A program made the position numbers and the translations under genes. Shown one piece after another: positions 23,518 to 32,856 of a DNA stretch of 50,456 nucleotides (position 1 is its first letter; each line of letters starts with the position of its first letter). The DNA lies in contig NZ_BPET01000043.1 of the NCBI RefSeq assembly GCF_019654915.1, forward strand, positions 1 through 50,456. The letters run 5' to 3'. The notes beneath the pieces were generated by a model, which made no database searches, was not told the origin of the DNA, and saw only the letters and a list, made by a program, of their open reading frames with translations. This DNA comes from Shewanella sp. MBTL60-007. Lineage in GTDB: Bacteria; Pseudomonadota; Gammaproteobacteria; Enterobacterales; Shewanellaceae.

Positions 23518-25059
23518 TTAAGCGTTAGGACCGGCATTCTTGATCGAATCAGGAACCTGATACTTCTCAAAATTAGCCTTAAAGCTATCGGCAAGATGCT
23601 GAGCAAACTCGGCATACTGAGCCTTATCTTCCCAAGTATTGATTGGGTTTAGTAGCTTGCTGTCTACGCCTGGAATGGCAACTGGTACATGAAGGTTTAG
23701 CTTCTCTAGATACTCAGTCTCCACATCTTTTAATTCGCCTGAGACGATGGCATCGACAATGGCACGAGTGGTAGGGATATCGAAGCGTTTACCAATACCG
23801 TGCGGGCCACCTGTCCAGCCAGTGTTGACTAAGTAAACCTGACTACCAAAAGACTCGATTCGCTTCATCAGTAGTTCGGCGTAAACACCCGCTGGGCGTG
23901 GGAAGAAAGGTGCGCCAAAACAGGTGGAAAAGGTCGATTGGATTGCTGCTGTCGACCCCATCTCGGTTGAGCCTACCTTCGCGGTATAGCCAGACAAGAA
24001 GTGATAAGCAGCCTGCTCTTTTGTCAGCTTAGATACCGGCGGTAATACGCCAGAAACGTCACAGGTTAGGAACACGACTGCATGTGGCTCTGCGCCGCAG
24101 TTATCCAGTTTACGCTGCGCGATATGTTCAAGCGGGTAAGCGGCACGGGTGTTTTCAGTTAGGCTTGAGTTTGTGTAGTCAGGAACGCGATTTTCATCAG
24201 TAACAACATTTTCAAGCACAGTGCCAAAGCGGATAGCATCCCAGATTACTGGCTCGTTCTTCTGACTTAGATCGATACATTTTGCGTAACAACCACCTTC
24301 GATGTTGAATACGCCGCCTGGGGCCCAGCCGTGCTCATCATCGCCGATTAGGAAACGCTTAGGATCGGCTGAGAGTGTTGTTTTGCCAGTTCCAGATAGG
24401 CCGAAGAACAGAGTGGTATCGCCGTCGCTGCCAACGTTAGCCGAGCAGTGCATGGGTAGCACGCCTTTAGCGGGAAGTAGGAAGTTTTGTACCGAGAACA
24501 TCGACTTCTTCATTTCACCAGCATATTTAAGGCCAGCCAAAAGTACCTTGCGTTCGGCGAAGTTGATGATAACAGTTGCATCAGAGTGAGTACCGTCGCG
24601 CTCAGGATCACATTCAAACCCTGGTGCATTCATGATCTGCCATACGGGTTTGTCGGCTGCATTGAACTCTTCTGGCACGATGAATAGGTTGCGAGCAAAT
24701 AGTTGATGCCAAGCATACTGAGTGGTGACTTTTACTGGCTGGTAGTGTTCTTTGCTTGCACCGACTTCGAGGTTCGATACAAACGTGTCTTTATCTGCTA
24801 GAAAAGCTTCTACTCGATTCCAAAGCGCGGTAAAGGCTTCGGCTTCGAAAGGCTTGTTGACTGGTCCCCATTCAATATCGGCTTCAGAGCTAGGCTCTTT
24901 GACAATAAAGCGATCATTAGGAGAACGACCTGAACGTTCACCAGTCTTTGCAACTAAAGCACCATTCGCGGTCAATTGACCTTCGCCGCGTGCTAACGCA
25001 AGCTCGACTAATTGGCCTGTAGAAAGGTTAAGGTACTCGCGGTTTGCTCCATCCGCCAT
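23518..25059 (-). CDS. pckA: Phosphoenolpyruvate carboxykinase (ATP)
   Basis: A 513-residue enzyme that converts oxaloacetate and ATP to phosphoenolpyruvate, CO2 and ADP, the entry step of gluconeogenesis. The P-loop 'GLSGTGKTTLS', the metal site 'GDDEHGW', 'HCSANVG' and the oxaloacetate-binding 'SGRSPNDRF' are intact. The frame extends ten codons further upstream (MMTSQMETLP), but no ribosome binding site precedes that ATG, whereas GGAG lies nine bases before the ATG of MADGANR, and family members begin there. The 3' UTR carries a five-unit heptamer repeat before the terminator. Confidence 0.96.
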   Translation of the reverse strand: MADGANREYLNLSTGQLVELALARGEGQLTANGALVAKTGERSGRSPNDRFIVKEPSSEADIEWGPVNKPFEAEAFTALWNRVEAFLADKDTFVSNLEVGASKEHYQPVKVTTQYAWHQLFARNLFIVPEEFNAADKPVWQIMNAPGFECDPERDGTHSDATVIINFAERKVLLAGLKYAGEMKKSMFSVQNFLLPAKGVLPMHCSANVGSDGDTTLFFGLSGTGKTTLSADPKRFLIGDDEHGWAPGGVFNIEGGCYAKCIDLSQKNEPVIWDAIRFGTVLENVVTDENRVPDYTNSSLTENTRAAYPLEHIAQRKLDNCGAEPHAVVFLTCDVSGVLPPVSKLTKEQAAYHFLSGYTAKVGSTEMGSTAAIQSTFSTCFGAPFFPRPAGVYAELLMKRIESFGSQVYLVNTGWTGGPHGIGKRFDIPTTRAIVDAIVSGELKDVETEYLEKLNLHVPVAIPGVDSKLLNPINTWEDKAQYAEFAQHLADSFKANFEKYQVPDSIKNAGPNA

Positions 25060-25245
25060 AGGTAAGGTCTCCATCTGTGAGGTCATCATTAGGTGCTGAT
25101 CTATCGTGCCAGCTTTTATTTAGGGGCGATTGTAACTTATGCGGATGTGAATATGTGTACTAGATCAAAAAAAATACCAAAAAGAGATATGAAAACACTT
25201 TTTCCAATGCTTTTCCGTGTTAATAAGCGAAATTTGAGCATAAAA

Positions 25246-25266
25246 AAGGCGCTCGATGAGCGCCTT
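25246..25266 (-). terminator. Terminator of hslR-hslO
   Basis: AAGGCGCTC and GAGCGCCTT pair around the loop GAT, followed on the minus strand by six T. It lies 27 bp after the hslO stop codon. Confidence 0.85.
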
Positions 25267-25292
25267 CAATCTATCGTGTTCTGATCTACAAA

Positions 25293-26165
25293 TTATTGGG
25301 TCACTTCACTGCTTGCTGCATTGGCATAGATAGCTTCAACATCGATTGAGTCAAAGATATATTTGTTGTTGCAGTACTCACAGCCCATCTCCACCTTGCC
25401 TTGCTCGGCGATGATCGCGTCGACTTCATCTTTTGATACGGTGCGGATAGCCTGAGCGCTACGCTCTTTAGAGCAAGTACACTTAAAGGTAATCTCAACC
25501 GGATCGAACAGACGCACTTCTTCTTCGTGATATAGACGATGTAGCACTTCTTCGGCTTGCAGTGTAAACAGCTCTTCTTGCTTAACGGTTTCAGTTAGCA
25601 CAGATAGATGCTCGAAGTCTCCGTTGTGATTACCATCGGTTGGCAACACCTGTAAGAACATGCCGGCGGCTTGCTTAGTGTCTGCAAATAGCTTGATCTT
25701 AGTCGGCAGCTGCTCTGATTGCTCGAAGTAATCTTCTAAACATTCAGCTAATGTGTCTTTATCTAGTGCAACAACACCTTGGTAACGCTCACCGTCATCA
25801 GGTGTTAGGGTTATGACCATATAACCTTTGCCAAACATCTGCTTAAGGCTTGCGTCATCGCTAATATCACCATTCCAGCGCGATACGCCACGCAGCTGTT
25901 GCAGATTATTACCGTTGATCACCGCTAGCGATACCGGACCGTCACCTTGTAGCTGTACGCTAATATCACCGCTGAACTTCAAGGTTGCAGTCAATAATGA
26001 GGTTGCAGCCATTAGTTCGCCCAATAGTTTCTGGATAGCTAATGGGTATTCGTGTGCTGAAATTACTTCTTGGTAGCTATTTTTTAGCTGCACTAATTCG
26101 CCGCGAACGCTCGCGTTTTCGAATAAGTAACGATATAAATTATCTGTAGTCATCTCTGTGTTCAT
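25293..26165 (-). CDS. hslO: Redox-regulated chaperone Hsp33
   Basis: This 290-residue cytoplasmic chaperone protects unfolded proteins when oxidative stress forms two disulfides. The four zinc-binding switch cysteines are present as C229/C231 (KCTCSK) and C262/C265 (GCEYCN). The N-terminal 'LYRYLFENASVRGELVQL' matches the family. It follows hslR by 16 bp, the usual pairing of these heat-shock genes, and ends at a clear terminator. GGAAA lies before the first ATG; a second ATG four codons on is possible. Confidence 0.96.
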   Translation of the reverse strand: MNTEMTTDNLYRYLFENASVRGELVQLKNSYQEVISAHEYPLAIQKLLGELMAATSLLTATLKFSGDISVQLQGDGPVSLAVINGNNLQQLRGVSRWNGDISDDASLKQMFGKGYMVITLTPDDGERYQGVVALDKDTLAECLEDYFEQSEQLPTKIKLFADTKQAAGMFLQVLPTDGNHNGDFEHLSVLTETVKQEELFTLQAEEVLHRLYHEEEVRLFDPVEITFKCTCSKERSAQAIRTVSKDEVDAIIAEQGKVEMGCEYCNNKYIFDSIDVEAIYANAASSEVTQ

Positions 26166-26181
26166 TCTGGGTTTCCAATTT

Positions 26182-26580
26182 TTAGCTTTCTTTAAAGCGC
26201 ATAATTTGTCGACGTTGCTTCTTATCCGGCTTCTGATCAGGAGCGGGATTATTCAGAATATTCAGACGTCGTTGCTCAGCATAAGTCTCACGTTTGGCTA
26301 TACTTTGCGGTGTCTCTTCATAAAGGGTTTGTGCTATCGACCCTTTTTGTCGGTATTCTGACAGTTTAGCGATGACAATTTCTTTTTCGTCATAGCCCTG
26401 TCTTAATCTGATGGTGGCACCTATCTCGGCATATTTGCTCGATTTTGTGCGTTGGCCGTTATAGTGTACTTTACCACCATTAATCATCTCTTTTGCGATG
26501 GCTCGCGTCTTATAAAAGCGCGCAGCCCAGAGCCATTTATCAAGCCTTACTTGAATGGCTTGTTGCTCGTTGTTATTCAT
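26182..26580 (-). CDS. hslR: Ribosome-associated heat shock protein Hsp15
   Basis: A 132-residue S4-domain protein that binds free 50S subunits carrying a nascent chain and aids recycling of blocked ribosomes. The alphaL RNA-binding part is clear: 'VRLDKWLWAARFYKTRAIA' and 'GGKVHYNGQRTKSSKY' (about 11-48), followed by 'IGATIRLRQGYDEKEIVI' and a very basic C-terminus ending 'KKQRRQIMRF'. It is the first gene of hslR-hslO. The E. coli pair has the same order. Confidence 0.94.
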   Translation of the reverse strand: MNNNEQQAIQVRLDKWLWAARFYKTRAIAKEMINGGKVHYNGQRTKSSKYAEIGATIRLRQGYDEKEIVIAKLSEYRQKGSIAQTLYEETPQSIAKRETYAEQRRLNILNNPAPDQKPDKKQRRQIMRFKES

Positions 26581-26853
26581 GAGCGACTCCAGTGATTAGA
26601 TTAATTTAAATTAAAATGCAGGGGGAAGCTCACAAGCTCAGCAGTAATATACAAATCTTTACTTTCTCGCTGGTAAAATAGTGGCAGGCTTCACACCCTT
26701 TTTAGGCGCGTAAAGTTAGCATATTCGGTCAATTATCGCCAACATTGCTGCTGTTATGGGCTTGTTGCCAAAAGCAGTGTAGGTTAGCATGAGTCAGGAT
26801 TCGCTAAATTATTATAATCAGAACAGAGACCTGCACAGAGGGTCCACTTAAAT

Positions 26854-27771
26854 ATGGATTTATTAGATAAGTTTTTAACTAAGGCTGCTGGCGTGCCTCA
26901 AAAGCCTGTTAGCACAGCGATATTTAGCATAGGGCTATTGATCGCTCTGTATCTATTAGCGCAAATAACTTGGAAGTTAATTCCAGACGACTCAGCGACC
27001 GCTCGCTGGGTACCGACTCCTGTCACAAACACTTCCACTGGCCAAGTCAACGTTGTCGGCCTGCAACAACTGTCTCTTTTCGGTAAACCTGATGCGACTG
27101 GTGCCAAACCAAAGGCTGCACCTGTTGAAGAGATTATTACCGATGCACCTAAAACTTCACTTTCTATTCAGCTCACAGGTGTGGTGGCTTCGACTACCGA
27201 ACAGAAAGGCTTAGCGGTGATCGCTTCGAGTGGCAGTCAAGATACTTACAGTTTAGGTGATAAGATCAGAGGCACATCGGCCTCACTTAAAGAGGTCTAT
27301 GCAGACCGTATTATTATCACTAACAGCGGTCGTTATGAGACGTTGATGTTAGATGGTCTAGAATACAATACTAACGGTACGGCTAATCAACAGCTGCAAA
27401 AAGCGAAGAGTGTTTCTAAGGGTAAGACAATTGATAATCGCGAGAATCGCGCCGTGGCAGCTGAACTTAGTCAGTCTCGCGAAGAAATTTTAGCTGATCC
27501 AAGCAAGATTACCGATTATCTGTCGATATCTCCGGTAAAAAGTGGCGGAGAGCTGGCGGGTTATCGCCTCAATCCGGGGAAAGATCGGGAACTGTTTAAA
27601 CAAGCTGGTTTCAAAGCAAATGATTTAGCAAAATCGATTAATGGTTATGACTTGACCGATATGGGGCAAGCATTAGAGGTCATGGCTCAGCTGCCAGAGA
27701 TGACGGAAGTTGCTTTAATGGTCGAGCGTGATGGGCAACTGATAGAGATAATGTTTAGTCTGCCCGAGTAA
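26854..27771 (+). CDS. gspC: Type II secretion inner-membrane protein GspC
   Basis: A 305-residue bitopic protein linking the inner-membrane platform to the secretin. A short cytoplasmic part precedes one helix at about 22-40; the periplasmic HR domain ('SIQLTGVVASTTEQKGLAVIAS', in two blocks near 103-125, 'YSLGDKIRG') follows, and a PDZ-like C-terminus ('ISPVKSGGELAGYRLNPGKDR', about 224-245, then 'AKSINGYDLTDMGQALEVM') ends the protein. It is the first gene of gspC-N. A TATAAT at 26813-26818 may be the operon's -10, though no good -35 stands at the right distance, and a 20-codon frame at 26789-26851 ends two bases before it. Confidence 0.93.
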   Translation: MDLLDKFLTKAAGVPQKPVSTAIFSIGLLIALYLLAQITWKLIPDDSATARWVPTPVTNTSTGQVNVVGLQQLSLFGKPDATGAKPKAAPVEEIITDAPKTSLSIQLTGVVASTTEQKGLAVIASSGSQDTYSLGDKIRGTSASLKEVYADRIIITNSGRYETLMLDGLEYNTNGTANQQLQKAKSVSKGKTIDNRENRAVAAELSQSREEILADPSKITDYLSISPVKSGGELAGYRLNPGKDRELFKQAGFKANDLAKSINGYDLTDMGQALEVMAQLPEMTEVALMVERDGQLIEIMFSLPE

Positions 27772-27852
27772 TCGCAGCAGGAAATAACAATAAAATTTGC
27801 AGTAATACGATTTAAATTTGCCGCAACGAAAGGGTTTAGGGGAAGTATAACA

Positions 27853-30000
27853 ATGAATAATAAGCAGATTAGACGCAGACTAATCGCCGGTATGGTTATG
27901 GGGGCTTCATTGCTAGCACCTCAACTTGCTTGGTCTGAACAATATGCGGCTAACTTTAAAGGCACCGATATCCAAGAGTTTATCAACATTGTTGGTAAAA
28001 ACTTGAATCGAACAATTATTGTCGACCCAACCGTTCGTGGCAAAATTAACGTCCGCAGTTACGACTTGCTTAACGACGAACAATATTACCAGTTCTTCCT
28101 CAACGTTTTGCAAGTCTACGGTTATGCCGTTGTCGAGATGGATAACAACATCATCAAGGTGATCAAAGATAAGGATGCTAAAACAGCGTCAATTCGTGTC
28201 GCAGATGATAATGCACCTGGGTTAGGTGACGAAATGGTTACCCGTATCGTTGCCCTCTACAACACCGAAGCTAAGCAGCTTGCCCCTCTGTTACGCCAGC
28301 TCAACGATAACGCCGGCGGCGGTAACGTCGTTAACTATGATCCTTCAAACGTATTGATGATCTCTGGCCGCGCAGCCGTAGTTAATAAGTTGGTCGAGAT
28401 TGTCCGCCGCGTTGATAAGCAAGGTGATACAGCTGTGGAGGTGGTTAAGCTTGAGTACGCTTCAGCCGGTGAAATCGTCCGTATCATCGATACCCTTTAT
28501 CGCTCTACAGCTAATCAGGCACAGATGCCGGGGCAGGCACCGAAAGTGGTTGCCGACGAGCGTACCAACGCGGTAGTGGTTAGTGGTGATGAAAAGAGCC
28601 GTGAGCGTGTAGTAAAGCTAATTAAAAACCTCGATGATGAACAGGCCAATACTGGTAATACCAAGGTCCGTTACCTGCGTTATGCGAAGGCGGAAGACTT
28701 AGTCGAAGTACTGACAGGTTTTGCTGAGCAACTTGTTGATGATAAAGGTGCGCCACAAGGTGGTGGTAGCAAGCGACGTAACGAAATTAATATCATGGCC
28801 CACACGGATACCAACGCTTTGGTTATCAGTGCTGAGCCAGATCAGATGCGCACCATTGAGAGCGTCATCAATCAGCTCGATATTCGTCGTGCACAGGTTT
28901 TAGTTGAAGCGATTATCGTCGAAGTGTCAGAAGGCGATGATGTTGGTTTTGGTGTGCAGTGGGCAACTGAAGCTGGCGGCGGTACTCAGTTTAATAACCT
29001 AGGTCCAACCATTGGTGAGATTGGCGCCGGTATCTGGCAGGCACAAGGTGAAGAAGGTTCTACCGTTTGTAATGATGGTACTTGTACCGAGAATCCTGAT
29101 ACCCGTGGTGACATTACCTTGCTTGCGCAAGCATTAGGTAAAGTTAATGGTATGGCATGGGGCGTGGCCATGGGTGACTTTGGCGCACTTATTCAAGCGG
29201 TTTCAAGCGATACCAAGTCAAACGTATTAGCAACACCATCAATTACTACCCTAGACAACCAAGAAGCGTCATTTATTGTGGGTGACGAAGTGCCGATTCT
29301 GACGGGTAGCCAAAACTCCAGCAACGGTAACAGTAACCCGTTCCAGACCGTTGAACGTAAAGAGGTCGGGGTTAAGCTTAAAGTGGTACCTCAGGTTAAC
29401 GAAGGTAATGCGGTTAAGTTAACTATCGAGCAGGAAGTATCGGGTATTAATGGTAAAACCGGGGTCGACGTGACTTTCGCGACCCGCCGTTTAACCACAA
29501 CGGTTATGGCAGACTCGGGTCAGATCGTAGTATTGGGCGGCCTGATCAACGAAGAAGTGCAAGAGTCGGTGCAGAAAGTACCTTTCTTAGGCGATATTCC
29601 GGTTATTGGCCACCTGTTTAAGTCTTCTTCGAGCGGTAAGAAAAAGAAGAACCTGATGGTGTTTATCAAGCCGACGATTATCCGTGATGGTATCACCATG
29701 GAAGGCATCGCTGGCCGTAAGTATAACTATTTCCGTGCATTGCAACTTGAACAGCAAGAGCGTGGCGTGAACCTGATGCCAAATGCTGAAGTGCCAGTCT
29801 TAGAGGAGTGGGATCAAGATGCATACTTGCCAGCAGATGTGAACGAAGTGCTCAACCGTTACAAAGAGGGTAAAGGTTTAGACACTAAAATGCGTGAGAC
29901 AGATCCAGCGCTGAAGAGCATCTCCAATAGTAAAGATAGCGATGCCGCTGAAGCGGATAAGCAAAGCACCGGCACGGATAAAGATTCAAGCGATGAGTGA
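27853..30000 (+). CDS. gspD: Type II secretion outer-membrane secretin GspD
   Basis: A 715-residue secretin subunit with a signal peptide cut near 'AWS-EQ' (about 28). N0 begins at 'YAANFKGTDIQEFINIVGKNLNR' (split near 32-54), N1-N3 ring domains follow, and the pore domain carries 'VPILTG', 'VERKEVGVKLKVVPQVNEG' and 'LGGLINEEVQESVQKVPFLGDIP', ending with 'NLMVFIKPTIIRD'. The C-terminal 80 residues are acidic and Ser/Asp-rich with no cysteine-free S-domain of certain type visible; no gspS pilotin gene is in the cluster. It lies 81 bp after gspC and overlaps gspE by eight bases. Confidence 0.96.
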   Translation: MNNKQIRRRLIAGMVMGASLLAPQLAWSEQYAANFKGTDIQEFINIVGKNLNRTIIVDPTVRGKINVRSYDLLNDEQYYQFFLNVLQVYGYAVVEMDNNIIKVIKDKDAKTASIRVADDNAPGLGDEMVTRIVALYNTEAKQLAPLLRQLNDNAGGGNVVNYDPSNVLMISGRAAVVNKLVEIVRRVDKQGDTAVEVVKLEYASAGEIVRIIDTLYRSTANQAQMPGQAPKVVADERTNAVVVSGDEKSRERVVKLIKNLDDEQANTGNTKVRYLRYAKAEDLVEVLTGFAEQLVDDKGAPQGGGSKRRNEINIMAHTDTNALVISAEPDQMRTIESVINQLDIRRAQVLVEAIIVEVSEGDDVGFGVQWATEAGGGTQFNNLGPTIGEIGAGIWQAQGEEGSTVCNDGTCTENPDTRGDITLLAQALGKVNGMAWGVAMGDFGALIQAVSSDTKSNVLATPSITTLDNQEASFIVGDEVPILTGSQNSSNGNSNPFQTVERKEVGVKLKVVPQVNEGNAVKLTIEQEVSGINGKTGVDVTFATRRLTTTVMADSGQIVVLGGLINEEVQESVQKVPFLGDIPVIGHLFKSSSSGKKKKNLMVFIKPTIIRDGITMEGIAGRKYNYFRALQLEQQERGVNLMPNAEVPVLEEWDQDAYLPADVNEVLNRYKEGKGLDTKMRETDPALKSISNSKDSDAAEADKQSTGTDKDSSDE

Positions 30001-31564
30001 TAATCAAATACCAGTCGATGAAGAGCTAGCACAAGTCTCGAGTGAGCTTGGGCTAGTGTCTGAGGAAGAAGCGGATCAAGTCTTTCATTCGAGTAGCAAA
30101 GAGCGACTACCGTTTGCCTTCGCACACCGTTTTAATGTTGCACTTGCTACCGATGATGAAGGCGAGTTGTCGCTATATCATACCCAAGGCACGCCACTGA
30201 GCGCGCTGCTTGAGGTACGTCGCTATTGTGGTAAAGAGCTGCCGCTGATCAAGCTAGAAGATGCAGCCTTTGAGGCGCGGTTGACTCAGGCTTATCAGGC
30301 GAACTCCTCTGAAGCGCAGCAGATGATGGAAGACATTGGCAACGAGATGGATCTGTTCACCCTTGCTGAAGAGCTACCGCAAACAGAAGATCTGCTCGAA
30401 GGCGATGATGATGCACCGATTATTAAGTTAATCAACGCACTCTTGTCTGAGGCGATCAAAGAGGAAGCCTCGGATATTCATATCGAAACTTACGAGAAGC
30501 AGTTGGTTGTGCGCTTCCGTGTCGATGGCATCTTAAAAGAAGTCCTCAAGCCTAATCGTAAGTTGTCATCTCTGTTAGTGTCACGTATTAAGGTTATGGC
30601 TCGTCTGGATATCGCAGAGAAACGTGTACCACAAGATGGACGTATTTCGCTGCGTATCGCTGGTCGTGCCGTTGACGTGCGTGTCTCTACAATGCCGTCG
30701 AGTCATGGTGAGCGAGTCGTTTTACGTCTATTAGACAAAAATGCCGGTAACCTAGATTTAGAACAACTAGGCATGACCGAGGCGGTGCGTCATCAATTTG
30801 ATGAGCTGATCCGTAGACCCCACGGCATTATTTTGGTGACCGGTCCAACGGGGTCGGGTAAGAGTACCACCTTGTATGCGGGGCTTACAGAGATAAACTC
30901 GAAAGACACCAACATCCTAACCGTTGAAGACCCCATTGAATATGAACTTGAAGGCATAGGTCAGACTCAGGTTAACACTAAGGTCGATATGACGTTTGCC
31001 CGTGGTTTACGCGCTATTTTGCGTCAAGATCCAGATGTGGTGATGATCGGTGAGATTCGAGATCTTGAAACGGCGCAGATTGCGGTTCAAGCATCACTGA
31101 CAGGTCATATGGTGATCTCTACACTGCATACCAATACGGCATCGGGTGCAATTACCCGTCTGCAAGATATGGGTGTTGAGCCTTTCCTTGTTTCATCCAG
31201 TCTACTTGGCGTGCTTGCTCAGCGCCTTATCCGTACCTTGTGCCCAAGCTGTAAAGAGGAGCACACACCGGATGACCGTGAAAGAGAGTTGTTAGGCATT
31301 AGTGCTGATGACCCACGTACGATTTTCCGTGCTAAGGGTTGCCAATCATGTGGCCATAATGGTTACCGCGGCCGTACTGGTATTCACGAGTTGTTGGTTG
31401 TCGACGATACCGTGCGTGAACTTATCCATACTGGTCGAGGTGAGCTGGCTATCGAGAAACACATACGTCAATCTGTGCCTAGCATACGTCATGATGGTAT
31501 GAGTAAGGTGCTTGCGGGTAAAACTACCCTAGAAGAAGTGCTGCGTGTCACTCGAGAGGAGTAG
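29993..31564 (+). CDS. gspE: Type II secretion ATPase GspE
   Basis: This 523-residue hexameric ATPase powers pseudopilus assembly from the cytoplasmic face. Walker A is 'GPTGSGKS' (284-291), the Asp and His boxes are present ('VEDPIEYELEGIGQ', 'STLHTNTA'), Walker B is 'DPDVVMIGEIRD', and a four-Cys zinc element is formed by C417, C420, C450 and C453. The longest frame starts 17 codons earlier, inside gspD, but MSDNQIPVDEE at 29993 matches the family start and gives an 8-base overlap with gspD. Confidence 0.96.
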   Translation: MSDNQIPVDEELAQVSSELGLVSEEEADQVFHSSSKERLPFAFAHRFNVALATDDEGELSLYHTQGTPLSALLEVRRYCGKELPLIKLEDAAFEARLTQAYQANSSEAQQMMEDIGNEMDLFTLAEELPQTEDLLEGDDDAPIIKLINALLSEAIKEEASDIHIETYEKQLVVRFRVDGILKEVLKPNRKLSSLLVSRIKVMARLDIAEKRVPQDGRISLRIAGRAVDVRVSTMPSSHGERVVLRLLDKNAGNLDLEQLGMTEAVRHQFDELIRRPHGIILVTGPTGSGKSTTLYAGLTEINSKDTNILTVEDPIEYELEGIGQTQVNTKVDMTFARGLRAILRQDPDVVMIGEIRDLETAQIAVQASLTGHMVISTLHTNTASGAITRLQDMGVEPFLVSSSLLGVLAQRLIRTLCPSCKEEHTPDDRERELLGISADDPRTIFRAKGCQSCGHNGYRGRTGIHELLVVDDTVRELIHTGRGELAIEKHIRQSVPSIRHDGMSKVLAGKTTLEEVLRVTREE

Positions 31565-31567
31565 GCC

Positions 31568-32791
31568 ATGCCAGCATTTGAATACAAAGCGTTAGATAAA
31601 ACCGGTAAGCAGAAAAAGGGTGTAGTCGAAGCGGATACAGCAAGGCACGCTCGGACCCAATTAAGAGAGCAGCGTTTGATGCCGCTGGAGATCACTCCAG
31701 TCGTTGAGAAAGAGAGTAAGGCGAAATCTGCCGGCTTTAGTTTTCTAAAGCGCGGTATCTCTACCGCTGAACTTGCGCTGATCACCCGTCAAATAGCAAC
31801 CTTAGTAGCTGCCGGCCTACCCGTAGAAGAAGCATTAAAGGCCGTTGGTCAACAGTGTGAGAAAGATCGTTTAGCCAGCATGGTGATGGCGGTTCGTTCA
31901 CGGGTGGTAGAAGGTTATAGCCTCGCCGATTCGATGGCCGAGTTCCCGCATATTTTCGATGAGCTATATCGCGCTATGGTGGCATCTGGCGAAAAGTCAG
32001 GTCACTTAGAAGTGGTGTTGAATCGTCTTGCCGATTACACCGAACGCCGCCAGCAGCTTAAGAGCAAAATGACTCAGGCGATGATCTACCCAATCGTATT
32101 GACCGTGGTGGCGATTGGCGTTATTGCCATCTTACTTGCTGCTGTCGTGCCGCAGGTTGTCGGTCAGTTTGAGCATATGGGGCAGGAGTTACCTTGGACG
32201 ACGGAGCTATTGATAGCATCGTCCGACTTTATTCGCGATTACGGCCTGATTGTGCTCGCGGTTATTGTCGGCTTGTTCTTTATCGCTAAGCGTTTGCTGG
32301 TTTCTCCTAAAAACCGCATGAAATACGACAGCATGCTGCTACGTTTGCCTGTCATTAGCAAGGTGAGTAAAAGCCTCAATACGGCACGTTTTGCCCGTAC
32401 TTTGAGTATTCTTACCGCCAGTTCCGTGCCTCTGCTCGATGCGATGCGCATAGCTAGTGACGTACTGGTTAACGTGAAGGTGAAGGCTGCGGTTGAGGAT
32501 GCAACATTAAGAGTGCGAGAAGGTACGAGTTTGGGTACGGCACTAGCCAACACTAAACTTTTTCCGCCTATGATGCTCTATATGATTACCTCTGGTGAAA
32601 AGAGTGGCCAGCTCGAACAGATGCTTGAGCGAGCCGCCGATAATCAAGACCGAGAGTTTGAGTCAAACGTGACGATAGCTTTGGGGGTATTTGAACCTAT
32701 GTTAGTTGTTAGTATGGCTGCAGTGGTTCTGTTTATTGTTCTTGCTATTTTGCAGCCGATTTTGGCGCTGAATAATATGATTAGTGGTTAA
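31568..32791 (+). CDS. gspF: Type II secretion inner-membrane platform protein GspF
   Basis: A 407-residue polytopic platform protein with two repeated cytoplasmic domains (about 70-195 and 275-400), each with the GspF phrase 'ALxxAxxQ.exxxLxxxVxxxrxxVxeGxSLaxA' and 'SGEKSG', here 'ASGEKSGHLEVVLNRLADY' and 'TSGEKSGQLEQMLERAAD'. Three membrane helices lie near 170-195, 220-240 and 375-400. It starts three bases after gspE. A hairpin with a T tract lies in the 65-bp gap before gspG. Confidence 0.96.
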   Translation: MPAFEYKALDKTGKQKKGVVEADTARHARTQLREQRLMPLEITPVVEKESKAKSAGFSFLKRGISTAELALITRQIATLVAAGLPVEEALKAVGQQCEKDRLASMVMAVRSRVVEGYSLADSMAEFPHIFDELYRAMVASGEKSGHLEVVLNRLADYTERRQQLKSKMTQAMIYPIVLTVVAIGVIAILLAAVVPQVVGQFEHMGQELPWTTELLIASSDFIRDYGLIVLAVIVGLFFIAKRLLVSPKNRMKYDSMLLRLPVISKVSKSLNTARFARTLSILTASSVPLLDAMRIASDVLVNVKVKAAVEDATLRVREGTSLGTALANTKLFPPMMLYMITSGEKSGQLEQMLERAADNQDREFESNVTIALGVFEPMLVVSMAAVVLFIVLAILQPILALNNMISG

Positions 32792-32792
32792 T

Positions 32793-32838
32793 ACTCACTT
32801 TCAGCTAACGCTATCTAGTGGCGGTGTGTGAGTTTTTT
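32793..32838 (+). promoter_or_regulatory. Intercistronic hairpin with T tract between gspF and gspG
   Basis: ACTCAC (32793-32798) pairs with GTGAGT (32828-32833), which is followed by TTTTT; CGC/GCG pairing inside may extend the stem. It could be a partial terminator or an mRNA-stabilising 5' end for gspG. The loop is long, so structure is uncertain. Confidence 0.4.
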
Positions 32839-32856
32839 AGTTTAAGGAAGTAGTTA

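Noticed and set aside
29942..29992. Upstream extension of gspE
   Set aside because: Its codons lie inside gspD and do not resemble GspE N-termini; the ATG at 29993 fits.
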